Positions 43,131-55,100 of a stretch of 64,000 bases of DNA are shown in pieces. Numbering within the stretch: the stretch's first letter is position 1; each line of letters begins with the position of its first letter. The notes under the pieces are model-generated. The model was not told the DNA's origin and made no database searches. It was given only the letters and a program-made list of their open reading frames with translations. The position numbers and the translations under genes were made by a program. Source of the stretch: Oreocharis arfaki (taxonomy: Eukaryota > Chordata > Aves > Passeriformes > Paramythiidae); NCBI GenBank assembly GCA_013398015.1, contig VZRR01006730.1, forward strand, positions 62,139 through 126,138, in the 5' to 3' direction.

Positions 43131-45774
43131 CCACCAGGGTGGTATCACACTTGCTGAATGGAGAGGAAAGGCCCCAATTTCAACCTCCACAGCCAAGCCA
43201 GAACTGGAAGTGGATGGCTTGCAAGGTCGCTCCGCCACAGAGCGGAGTTCTCTGCTCTGGTTTCAGAGCTGTCGGCAGTGGCTGCCTTGAGCTCCTGGCA
43301 GTCTCTGGCCTGTTCCCAGTACTGTGTGGCATCTCTCTCTGACTCCTGGGGCTTCAGGCTGCTGTTACTGCAATGTAGGTCAGAGCCAAGGGGAAGTTCT
43401 CCACGTGTGAATAACCTTTGGCAAAGTGGACACATGGGGAGAGGCAAAGTGGAATGGCAGGAGGAGCTGGGGGAGGCCAGCAGGCCCACCAGGATAGCTG
43501 GAAATGCCCGTTGGGTTGTTTGGTGCGTGGATACTTCTGTTGCCCTTCTGCTGCTGATGTAGGGACCCAGTTCCCTCTGGCTCAGGATGATGAATGCAGC
43601 ACCCAGAGCTGCAGGGTAGTGAGGAGAGATTCCCACGGACCTCTGAGATTGAAGGGGCTCCCACGCATGCCAGTGGGAGGTAGACTCGATAGGAAGTCAT
43701 GCAGGATAATTGGCTGCATGCCACTGAATGCATGCCCACCTGAGCGCTGGAGCAGAGGATGGCATGAGGTTTCTTCACCTCCTCCGAGGGAATTAGGAGG
43801 GAAGGCTGTGCTACACTTCCTTTTGTCAAAAAGTACAGCCAGCCCCTACCCCCCAAATGCTTTCCAACAGCCATCAATGAGGAAATTTGCACCCCTTTCT
43901 ATTCTGAGCTTTATCCAGAGCATATGTGTCTGGGAAACAGGTCTAGAGGAAGCTTAGGTAATTGGGAGGAATTTGCTCACTGGCAGCAGTGAGTCTCTGG
44001 AGAGCCCTGGCTACAAGGAGAGAGGTCGCCTGAGGTGGACACCCTATGCTGGACTCTGCCTGCAGCAACACTGGGAGGCATGGCCAGGGGAGCAGGCAAG
44101 GGTCTGCAAAATGGAAGGAGAGCCTGTCTTGTCCCCAGGGCAGGTGAACCCTCAGGGAATTTGAAGCAACAGAAAGGTGAGCCTCCAAGCTCTGGCCTCT
44201 GGTGGTACCTTAGTCCCATGTTTTGCAAGCAGGCTTATTTCTCTACCTTATAATTGCTGTACAGAAGGGTGGAGTCATTTGCTCTAGAGCTGACAGAGAC
44301 AAGTGCACAATACATGCATCCGGGCCATGGATGGGTAATTCTTTTAATTGGGCTGATAAAGAGATTGGGGCTGATCAGATAAGAGGTGGTTAGGATTAAA
44401 TTGCCTTTCTTGGTGCCCTCTTTCTTGTGCTGTGAGTGAGCTGCACAGTTTACCCTTTCCAGGGAGGGACTGGGGAAGGAGTGTAAGTGCTAGGGACAGT
44501 GCTGTTTCTTGCTCGCCCCCGTGCCAGTGAGCTGGGATGCTGATATGGATCTTGCTTGTGGGCTTCAGAGCTTCTGTAACAAATCCCACTTCAAAGAAAG
44601 TATGTGTAATGGCTGGTGTGATAGCATAAGCAGGGACCTTAGCCACCAGTGGGGCAGCTGGCAGATGGTAGTCCAGCAGGGACCAAGTTTTTGGCTGGAC
44701 CTGACCTTTGTCGGGTCTTGTGCTGAAGCCTGCACGTGAACCTGGAGGTGCCTGCCACTGCCCCAGGAAAGGTCTGTGGGTGGCACAGCCTGTGGGTAAA
44801 CGGCACTCAAGAAACTGAGCCGAGCACCCGCCTACATCTTTCTGGGACGTCACTTGTCACTGTCTTTCTTGCAGCTTGATGCTTACACCCATGTGAAAGC
44901 TGAGAACGATGTGCCTCTGGGACGGCAGCCCAGCCTTCCCCATCCCTGCTGTGTGGGGATGCCCTCGAACCTGCTGGCCCTTGGGCCCGCTTTCCCCTCT
45001 GCAGGTGCAGTAGAGGGGCTGTGCAGTGGGGTAGGCCCCAGGTGCCCTGGGAGAAGACCAGATGGTAGTGAGGAGCCTGAAGTTTATGCTCTGCAGGCTG
45101 GCAGGCTGAGAGCAGTGCTTCCCTCGGGACAAGCTTTTTCACAAGGCACCTTGCTGCCAGCTAGCTGTTGAGCAATCATCTTCCTACTTTTTCTTCATGC
45201 ATGCACATTTGGTATGCCTCTAGCTGTGAAACCCTCCAGCCTCTGCTCCCCATCCTGCTCAGAGGTGATGGGTAGCTTTAGCTGGGCCCGGGCCAGTGTC
45301 ACCTGTGGGAATCCCCAGCTGTCCCCTGCAGTGACACTTGGGCTTGTTTGCAGGGAAGATGGGATGTGCTGAGAGAGTTGTTTCCGCTGCTGTGTTTGCT
45401 CTGTGATCTCTGCTCAGGGCCTGACCTCCTGTTGGGCTGCTCAGGGACTTTTTATCTTGACGGGGGAAAAATAAAGCACTGGGCATGCTGAGCAGCCGTA
45501 CCTGTTGGCAGCCAGTGCAGCCTTGCAGCAGAGCCAGGCTGGGGCAGCTGCCAGCTCACGGAGGGGCTGTGGGATAGGACAGGGAAGGATCATAGCATGG
45601 AGGGGTCTGACTGCTTCCAGAGGCTGAGGTCCACTGTGGTGTGGACCCTACCTGCCACCTGCCTTGTCTCTCCAGTCCCAGGTACCCACTGGCAGCTCCC
45701 CTGTGCTCCCAAGATCAGAGCAGGGGCTGCCACAGTGACATGTGCCTGTGCCAGAGAAGGTGTCAGGACCTTTA
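43131..45774 (+). other. DGKZ intronic sequence, nothing recognised
   Basis: This is unique sequence with short, unrelated frames on both strands. A CAG acceptor-like site near 44,873 is followed by an open frame with no family match and no supported donor. Confidence 0.6.
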
Positions 45775-45905
45775 ATTATAGCATTATAAAATGGTTTAGG
45801 TTGGAAGATCATCTGGTTCCAACCCCCCCACCATGGGCAGGGACGTCTTCCACTAATCTTCTTAGGAGTTGGAGCATCCTTTTCAGGAAACCCTGTAATC
45901 TCCTC
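45775..45905 (-). repeat. CR1 LINE 3' fragment, antisense
   Basis: The stretch 'aaatggtttaggttggaaga' then 'ccaaccccccc' and 'ccatgggcagggacgtcttc' is the reverse complement of the CR1 3' end. It is short and truncated, and similarity fades after about 45,860. Confidence 0.8.
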
Positions 45906-48900
45906 AAGGGGCTGAAAGGAGGGAGGATGATGGACCTCTTTCCTCCTTTGAACAAAACCAGTAGGAAGAGAGTCAGGCACTGGGAGTGGGCACAGGTCTT
46001 CGCAAGGGTACAGTGTTGAGAGGGGAGAGGCAGAGCTGTGGGTGGTGCAAGCAGGGGGAGTTTGAGACTAAGGAGGTGCTCGTAGGGGGAGACAAGCCCT
46101 CTGCAGTGGGGGCAATGCTCTCACGAAACGCAACCTGAGCTCTGGCAGATGATGCGAGATGCAGTGTAGGATTTCCTTCACTTATCATCGTGCAGTGCCT
46201 GGGGAGCAGACAATCTCCCCAGAGACTTGGCAAAGCCTCTAAATTTAACTTGCAGCTCTGCTCTTGGTGGAGCTGTTTTCTTTTTCCCAGGTGACCCCGT
46301 GAGCTGAAGCTCCCGAGTTATCTCTCAGCCACGCATTTGCTTGCTTGCTGGTTATTTTAAACCAGTGCTGATTTTGAGATGCTGAGTTCAAGAGTCAAGC
46401 GAGGGCTATAGGCTAAGACTCCTTGACCCTTGGGCCCACAAACAATCTTTTTTTGGAAGAGATGGGGGACTGGCAGGAGGTGAATGGCTTCTGCTGGAGA
46501 CTTTTGGAGGTAGGGATTCTGGTGCAGATCTGACTTGGGAACACGGGCTAGACGTGGAAATAGGGGAAACCTGTCCTGCTGGTTCTTGAATTGGCACCAG
46601 GCTCTGGGAATAATAAGTGGCTCTGTCTTTGCAATCCTGAGTTCAAGAGCCTTCCCTGAGCCATCTCTCCAGTAATACAAAAGTAATACTCAGTGTTTCT
46701 GTTGCAACTTGCAGACCCAGCAGCAGCTGCAGCCTGTCTTTGGGAGCTGGGAGGCTTTCTTCTTCTGCCCATCAAGATGCCAGGTGGAGGGTGAAGCTCT
46801 GCCAAGGCAAGCAGTGAGGCTGTGCTGGCCAGGCCGGCACCCAGCAGGAATGGAGTCCTGTCCGCTCTGGACATATGTGTTAGACCCAGTGCTGTTCTCT
46901 TCCTGCCTGCGGTTCAGGGGTTGATGCCTTAGGGTGCTAATCTTGTAGTTAACTGGGAGCTCTGCCCCCAGGAGAAGCTCTTCCTCATTGTGCCAGGATG
47001 AGGAGCTGAGAGGATCTCTTTCCCACTCCATGCTGTCCTAGACAGTAGGAGTTAATGGGCCTCCTGTCTCAGCCCTGGTCTGCCAGGCGGTTGTGCTGTC
47101 CGGGTTAGGCTGTCGGCTGTCATTCCAGTTTCTACCTGTGCAGGCTGCTCCCATGCCTAGAAATAGCCTGGCTGAGCTCTGCCCATCTGACTGCTGTCAG
47201 CCCTTCCCAGTGGTTCAGGGCCTGGGGAAATGAGCTGAGCATGCCCCATCTCAGAGAAGCCCTGCTCAGCTGTGAGAACTGGAGACCTGTCTCTGGGGGA
47301 CTGCAGGATGCTTCCCAAGCTATGGGTGCAGGGGGGTAGGTGCATGGCGCTGATGGGAAAGCCCCACTCTAGGAGCAGACAGAGGTCTGGCTGGGGGTAG
47401 TCCCACCCTTTGGCTGCTGCCCTGTCCTCCATGTGCCCTGTGTTGGTGGGAGATTCCTTTAGTGTGTCTCACGGGCTGTTGCTGCCAGCCCCGGCATTAC
47501 TGCAGGATGCCAGCTTGTGGCAGGCTCTAGTCCCAGCCCCACGTGGGGGCACCCAGCCAGAGTATGAAAATCCCACCCAGCACCAACAGGCAAGAACTTA
47601 GTGTTTGCGCTTTCCCTGGCTCCACTCACCCTATCTCCCTTTCCCTGTTTGCCAGCAGCATCTCATTTCTTTGTGGGGCTGGAGCAGCCTCAGCTCCAGC
47701 ACATGCTATGGCTTTGAAGAAAGTCACGTGTCCCAGCTGGCTGGCCCAGGAAGTCAGGGCAGCTAACATAGAGTCTTCTTGCAGAAGGTTTTCCCCTTGT
47801 TTTGGTGCAGCTTGGCTTCCACAGGAAACGTGTGCACCGAACAGCCTGTTCCTCGCTTGCCTTTGTCAGCCCAGGTGTGGATCCAGAGCCAGAGAGCAGT
47901 GGGACTCCTTGCTGCCTGCTCCCCCCTGCTGTGGAGGGCCCCACCTCCACTCTAAGGTGGGACTCCCCAACGGGATGAGGATAGATAATCACAGGGCAGA
48001 AGTACCTAAGATGGCTTGGAGCCTCCTCCTGACCCCCCAGCCTCTAGGCATGGCATGTAGCCATCCAAGAGAGGGAGCAGGGCGCCATGCAGGTGGCCAC
48101 GTGCTGTCTCCTCAGTGTGAAAGTTCCCACTTGGACAGATTATCTGTACATCGTCCTGCCTTGCCACCCTGGCTCTGGCCAGGAGCCTCTCAGATCCAGG
48201 GCTAAGCCTCTTACTGCCCAAGCTTGAGGTCACCACACAAGCAGACATGGCATGGGGCACTCTGGCAGCTGGCGCATGGCAGCTGCTGCTGCTGAAATGT
48301 GGTGGGGGGTGGGGTGGGTGTTTTCTGCAGAGATTTTGCACCCATGTGAGGCTGGCAGATGGCAGAATTAAGAGGCTACAGGGCTCCTGTCCTGTGAGAG
48401 CAGCCAAGATGCATGGAAGGAGGTATCCTGCTCCCCAGTACAGCTCCTGGCGGGGTTGCAGGTCAGCATGGGGCCAGGAAATGTTCTGGCAGAGGCTGCT
48501 GCTGAGGATCCCCCACCTGGGCTCGAACAACGTTGCCCGCCCACAAGTTCTCTTGTTGTTTGAATGAGTGAGGAAGCAGATGTGGTGGGGGTGAGTGTCA
48601 GAGGCGTCCCAAGAATGGCACTTCCCATCTGCTCTGGTCACCAAGAACTTTGCTACCCAGCCCCTGGCTGGTGGTAGTCAGGACTCCTAAGGGTTGGTGC
48701 CCATGCACAGGGGCCAGAGGGTTGGGAGCAGGTAAACTGCTCTGCCCTGCCCAAACAATGCTCCTCCATGCAAGGCTTGGAGAGTGCCTTCATGATTTAT
48801 TTGAAATTCAAATCCATGCCTGGACCCAGCGGTTGAGGTGAAGGAAGGCAGCCAGGAACCAGGCCAGCATAGGGAAGGAGGAAGGGAAGCAGGGCTCTCT

Positions 48901-51900
48901 CTCTTTGCCAGCCTGGCCGTGGTCCCTGACTCGTGTGCCCTCTTGCAGCTGGCTGGGTTGGGCTGGAGGTGACTCTGAACTGGGCTGGGTTAATATCCCA
49001 GGCTCAGGAGCATGGCGCTTGATGTTTGCTGACTGGCTCTTAAGGGAAGAACAGCGTTGCTGACTCCAGCTTCACGGGCCTGCATTGACCTCCATGCCTG
49101 ACAGCATGGGTGGTGGCATGGGTGCCATTGGAGCCCCTGGGATCTGCAAGTGCCAAGGCAAGGGGAGAGAGCATGTGTGGTGGAGAGGTGGCACTGGGGC
49201 AGCAGAACTGGGGCAGGGGAGGATAGTGCTGTGTGCTGAGCAGCTAGGCGTGTTCATGGCCTGCTGACCACTCTCTTTGTGTCTGTAGACTCCACCTGCC
49301 CCACAAAGGTGTCTTCCTTTGTCTCCAGGGCAGCCAGCCTGGCCCATGGGGATCCAGGAGGATAAAGCACCGGCCAGTGGTGTATAAGTATGTGGTATTT
49401 TTATTGGCTTGCACAGGCTGTGCAGTCCCAGCAGCTGCTGCAACATTTCTTTTCAAGAGCTCTCCTCCCTCCCACCCACATCTCACCTCACTTCACCCTC
49501 TTGTGTCTGTACTAACCAAGGCCACTGAAAGCTGGGCTGCTTGCCTCACGCCTATGTCACTAACTTTGCTGTAGAGGGCAGCTTGCTGCTGGACTTTGAT
49601 CGACTAACATGGCATCTTCTGTTTTGCTGGAGTTCGGATTGAAGGTCAATTGAGCTCCTCCTCTATGTCCTAGCCATTGTAGGCACGAGCACCTAGATCC
49701 AGTGCATGCTGAGTGCTTGGAAGACCTAAGGTGGCAGCACTGAGGGTGGTTTAGCCAAATGGCTAAATTAAATAATAATAAATAATAAAATTTAGCTGAA
49801 GCAGTCTGAAGTTCAGTAAGGCTGTGACTGCAAGAAATGGTGGAAAAACAGGGCCTGGGAAATAATCACCATTTCTGGGATATAGTTGCTGTGTGGGAGC
49901 CAGTTCCTAGGCTAGCCATGATGTGGGGGCTAGCCAATACCTCACTCACAAGTGCTCCCAAGGAGATACAGAGGTAGGGACAAGTCTCGAGTTCCATTCC
50001 CAGGCTTCCTATGCCTTGGTCTTTGCAGAGCAGCACATCAGCCTGGTCAGGATTTGGCTGCACGTGTGTGAGTGCCACAGTGGAAGACCCTTACTGCTCT
50101 TCCTGGCTTCTGCGATACAGTTTCTCTGCATGGCATCCTGGGCCTTTCTGAGTTTGCCACTCGTTTGTCTGATGTTGTAGACACAAAAATCTCATGTCTC
50201 GGGGAGTCCCGTGGTTGTCGGTGTTGGGAGCAAGAGGCAGTGTGGCCAGTTGGTGCTCTGCAGAGGGGAGGCGGATGGGTTTTGGAGAGGTCCAAAGAGC
50301 CGTAGGTTGAACACCAGAGGGCACGGTCGCTCTTTGGAGCTCTGGTGCTCTGCTGTGCAACTCCAGCCCTTTCTCTGCAGCTGACTTCAGCTGGGTGTTG
50401 TGACACGTCCCTTCTGCAGGGTTGCTGGCCTTGACTCATCGCTCCTGGTGTTTCTTTCCTATCTTCTGCAAGGAAGGGTTTGGCAAGGCATTCGCATAGA
50501 GCTTTTTTTATGCTGCTGTGGCTGAAGTGGCTGGTGAGCTTGATGGCTTAAACTGGTCAGCTGCTGCCGTGGGCTGGCTGATGCTCAGAGGCGAGCCTCC
50601 AGCCAAGGCAGCTGCCAGCCAGCTCCCCACTGCACGAGCTTGCGTGTCCTGGTGGCACTCAGAGCCTCACAATGACACCCACCCAGCTTCTACACCTGGA
50701 GCCTGGGTCACTCCTCCCACACTGCTGGTCTCTGGAGCAGCTGGTGTCTCTCTGTGGGCATGGGAGGAGGAGCAGGGAAACTCAGAAAGCAGAGCGAGGC
50801 AGCCCTGTGTTACTGATCTGTGCTGAAGTGTTAGTCCATTCCAGGGAGGGGGACAGTGGTCAGCTCTCTACGTAGGCGTTGCTTCTTCCCCTCTCTGAAG
50901 GATGATGGCAGAAAAAAGCCCATCAGTGATGCTGGCAGATGTGAGGACGTTAAGGTGAAAGAAGAAAAGGAAGCACATGAGTGCTGAGGGCATTTAGAAC
51001 AAAAAGGGTGGAGGAGAAAAAAAACCCCAACTTTTCCTCCTGCCTTCCCATTTGTTGCAGTGCGACAAGCTGACATTCAGCAAAGCCCAAAAATGATAGA
51101 TTTAGCATTGTTAAAAGGAGTTGCTTGAGTTTTGATGTGAGGTGCAGGACTGTCACTTGCTGCCACAAGGTGAAAAAGTGAAACCAAAGGTTAGACGTGA
51201 TATCAGTAACAGGGTCGCAGTTAAACCAACAAATGCCACTCGCGTGGCAAGTCAGCATGTGCTTTGCTTAGTCACTGGGTCATGATGAAGGCTTGGGAGG
51301 TGTCTTTCCTGTCTCAGGCTTTGTGGTGTAGAGAGATCACTGGGGACTGGGTTTCTCAGGGATGCTGAGCAGTTGTCCCCTTTGCAGACACCTGCAGGGG
51401 CTGCCACTTGTGGTGTGGTTTCAGGTGCGTGGGATCAGGATCTCCTCGCATGGAAAGTCTTGCTCAGGGCTGCGTGGGCCTGGGGAGCTTCTTGGTCTGG
51501 AGCAGAGGTTTCTGCTTGAATACAGCAGACTGAAACCTGTGACAGCAGCACAGGGAGCCAATGGTCTCCATCACAACCCATTCACCTGTCTGCATGTTAA
51601 CAGGCTGAGGGCTTACTAAGTTGCGGGGGAGGGAGGAGAATGGCAGCAAGGTTTGCATGACTGATCTTGAGGAGAGAGCTCTTAAGCTTCCTGCTCCCGC
51701 TGCCTCCAGGGACTTGGAGAATTAGTGACCTGGTCTCTTGGTGGTCAGATTGACTTGGAAGGGATTTTGGGGCCACCTGGAATCCACCATAGTCATCGCT
51801 CCAGGCTGTTGCCATTTGTAAGTCCAGGTCCCGCCAGCCCACGAGGGAGATAGGATTGTGGTGACTGTGAGGAGCAGCAAGTGGTATCAGCAGGAGTCTC

Positions 51901-51964
51901 TGCTATGCATAGACCATGGGGGACAGGGAGAGCAGGGTGGGCATGGGGCAGTTGGAGACAAGCT
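45906..51964 (+). other. DGKZ intronic sequence
   Basis: No exon was recognised in these 6 kb. The one visible structure is the AT palindrome cluster at 49,750-49,796. Confidence 0.6.
49750..49796. repeat. AT-rich three-arm inverted repeat with (AAT)n core
   Basis: TTTAGCC (49750-49756) pairs with GGCTAAA (49761-49767) across a 4-base loop. GCTAAATT (49762-49769) also pairs with AATTTAGC (49789-49796) across an AAT-repeat loop. The two hairpins share the middle arm and so exclude each other. Confidence 0.7.
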
Positions 51965-52122
51965 GGAAGCTTGAACCCCCCCTGGAAGTGTTCAAGACCA
52001 GGCTGAGCTCAGGGACTCTGAGCAACCTGGTCTAGTGGAAGGTGTCCCTGACTATGGCAGTGGGGTTGCAACAAGATGCCCTTTAAAGTCTCTTCCAGTC
52101 CAAATCGTTCTGTGATTCTGTG
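51965..52122 (+). repeat. CR1 LINE 3' end fragment, sense
   Basis: This contains the 'ctggaagtgttcaagaccag' start, 'gcaacctggtctagtggaag', 'gtgtccctgactatggcagt' and the terminal 'ttctgtgattctgtg' 8-mer units. It is a 5'-truncated copy of moderate age. Confidence 0.9.
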
Positions 52123-55100
52123 CTAAGCTTCCTTGGCTGGAGATGGGGCTGGGGAGGAACCACACATATCTCTTACCAGGCTGCTTTGCTCTGAGTGATT
52201 GACTAGTTGTAGCACATTTTTAGTTTTCTCTTTGATAAAACATCCTGCCAGTGCCAGTAAGTGAGTCTTAACAATGATGGACTGGGGCCTGTTCCTAGAG
52301 GCCCTTCTGCAGCTGGCAGCATAGCTGCCCTAGTTGTGCAACAATGCTGGGACCTGCTTGATTCGTAGCGGCAGCTGGCTCTTTCCCAGCAGTGGGAAGG
52401 GAATTTTAAAGGATGTGTAGATACCCTGTGTAAGGAAGGGGGCAGAACCCTCTATCCTTCATCAGCTGCCAGTTTTGAGAAGGGAGAGGACTGACAGGGG
52501 TGAACACCTCCTGCCTGCCCTGGGTATCTCCAGCTCCCTTTCCCCTCTGGTGTTGTGAGAAAAGGGCTGAATGCAATCCTCAGCAGCTTTTGGCAATGGC
52601 CGTGTTCGCTCATGTGTCCTCCCCAGCCCTCTCTCCCACTGCTTCACAAAGGCCACTTGCTCTTTCTGCCGTGATGGAGATGGCAGCAATGGTGGTAGCT
52701 CAGCCTTTGGGCCTGGCTACCCTCTGGTGAATGGTTTCCTGTGAACTGATTTCAAGATACCCATCGGGGCAGGCAGCTGGCCGCCTTCGCCACACTGGCT
52801 GCAGCCTCTGCGACATTTTGTTATGGTTGTGTTGCTGTAGTCCCGCTCTAGGCCCCAAGGAGCGCTGGGCACGGGCCAAATGCACGCACATTCCTACACA
52901 CAGAGGAGAAGAGCTCCCTGTCTAATTTTAGCCACGACATGTAGGCAAGGGGAAGGGGCAGGCAGGAGGGGGCAGGGTGTGAAAGGACCAGGTCTCAGCT
53001 GCAGCCACCCGCACTGACTCACTCACTATGGCCTGTGTGTGGCCGTCGGCTCTCATTGCCTGGGTGAATGACCAAAATAACAATAGCTGGTGACGCATTG
53101 TGGAGTCAGCTGGCCTTTGGTGTGACCTTCCCTACCCTCTCTGCAAAGACCAAAGCCGAGATGAGTTTTGTGGCCCCAAAAGGGAGACGGGTTGTGTTTG
53201 GTTGGGAGCAGATCCCTAGAGGCAGCTGGGGGACCCAGGTAGTAGTGAAGCATGACGGGGAAGTCCCCAGCCTTGCTATGAGAGGTCCCATGTGGGGTTT
53301 TCACTACGAGAGAAGACAAAAAGCTCCTGAGATGTCTGGGGAGCCTGCCTGGACCAAAGACTAACTCAGAAGCAAGTTACCTCCTGTTCATGAAGACAGG
53401 CTCTCCGTGGCAGGCGGCTTGACCCTCATCAGCCATGCAAACCCCTTTATCGAGGCTCCAAGAAGGCAGGAGAGAATCGCTGCTTTGGTGGGTTGCTCCC
53501 CACATCCTCCTGCTGCCACTGCCAGGGAAGCTGCGCCATCCCCGAGCTGCAGTTGAGTGTTCGGGGAGCAGCTGGCGCCGTGGGGACCCCTCTCTGTCTG
53601 GGCCCGCTGTGGTGCATGCGCCTGCGGCTGGGGGCGAGCTGGCCTCGGGGCTGCTCGGAGAGGAAGTGCAGTTGGTTATTTTAACGAGCGCTGTCAGGGT
53701 TTGCAGCGTGGGGAGGAGCGGAGAGAGAAGCCAAGCACTCTCTCCAAACTAGGACTTGGTAGGGGAGGGCTGTCCCGCTGCTGTGGCGCGGCCACTGCCA
53801 CCGGCTCGGCACCTGCAAGGACCTGCGCTGCTCCGGATCAGGTCACGAGGGCTTTTTCCCACTGTCTCCCTTTTCCTTATCCTGCTTGTCCCTCTCCCTC
53901 ATGTTTGCTGCTTTTGTTTTTGCTGGGTGGGGGATGGGAGGGGAGCCAGAGAGAGAGACAGCCCTTAGTTTGTAGGTATGGCCTTTGGTTCCAGACCACT
54001 CTGAAAGGCAGGGGGAGCAGACCCCAGAGTCATCCCCAAGACCATCAGCTTTGCTTCTCCTGAGCACTGTTTGCTGCCAGAGCCTGGAGCAAGCCGGTCC
54101 ACAGCAGTCCCCAGGGCTCAGGCAAGGGGTCTGTGAAACACGGCCGCCGTGGCACTCAGTGGTGCCTGGCTGTTGTTTCTGTGGGGTTTCCCTGCCAGTG
54201 GTATATTTCCAGCCACCCATTCTGCTGCTTGCATCCTGCCAGTCCGTGTGGCATGGGGGCGGCAGCAGAAAATCTGCAGGTAGCAGAGGATGGAGAGGCA
54301 GCCTGTGCCTTGCTAGGACCCTCAGTCCTCAGTTGCTTTGCTGTGGGATAGTTTAGGAAAGCAGGACAGATTTAGGAGCCAGGACTCCTGGCATATCCTC
54401 TGGTGCTGGTGGCACTGTGATTCCCTGCTTATGCCAGGAGCAGTGGCATGCCCTTCCTGATCCCTGCTGTGGGCTGGAGGGAGGCATGTGATTCCCATCT
54501 TTCTGATCAGTGATCACTGCCTGTTGTGGAGTGCCTGAGGTTTTTCTGACTTTGCTTTGGGAGGTGCAGAGACTTACTAGCCCGGGGAATCACTGTCTGT
54601 GTTCTCTGTCTGCCACACTGCAGCTTTGTTACACAGCGTTCATCGCCTTCTCCCTGGGGCTGCTGCCCTGGGCAGACACTGTGTATTGCCCTGCCTGGGG
54701 CAGCACTGTGGCCAGTAGTTATTTCTGCACCAGGATTTTGTCCTTGTGTGCTAGGGGAAGATTCTGGGGCTGTTCTCGGGGTTTGAATCAAACAGCTAGG
54801 CTGTGAGACTGGCCACCCTTTAAAAAACACGTCCCTCCTTGTGAGGAACAGAGCTGTGCCTACTGAAGGAGGGTGTGATAATGGGAATCTGCAAAAGATT
54901 TGATGGTCTGGGCACCCAAACCACCAGGACACCCTGCTGAGGCCCCTGCTGCTTTGCTTCATGCATGTCACTCTGGAAGGGAAGCTCAGAGAGGGAGAGG
55001 GGAAACTCTCCAAGTCCTTCCCAGCCTGCATCGCTGGTCCTGCTGATGGGACCAAAATAGAAACTGTATGGCCAGCCTCTCCCCCGACCCCTGCTCAGCC

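Noticed and set aside
44854..45171. Open frame after a CAG acceptor-like site as a further DGKZ exon
   Set aside because: The sequence is unlike any DGKZ N-terminus I know and has no convincing donor in the right phase.
53068..53364. 98-codon + frame (MTKITIAGDAL...) as a small gene or DGKZ exon
   Set aside because: No recognised motif, no donor of phase 2 that would join the shared DGKZ exon, and it ends in an ordinary stop codon.
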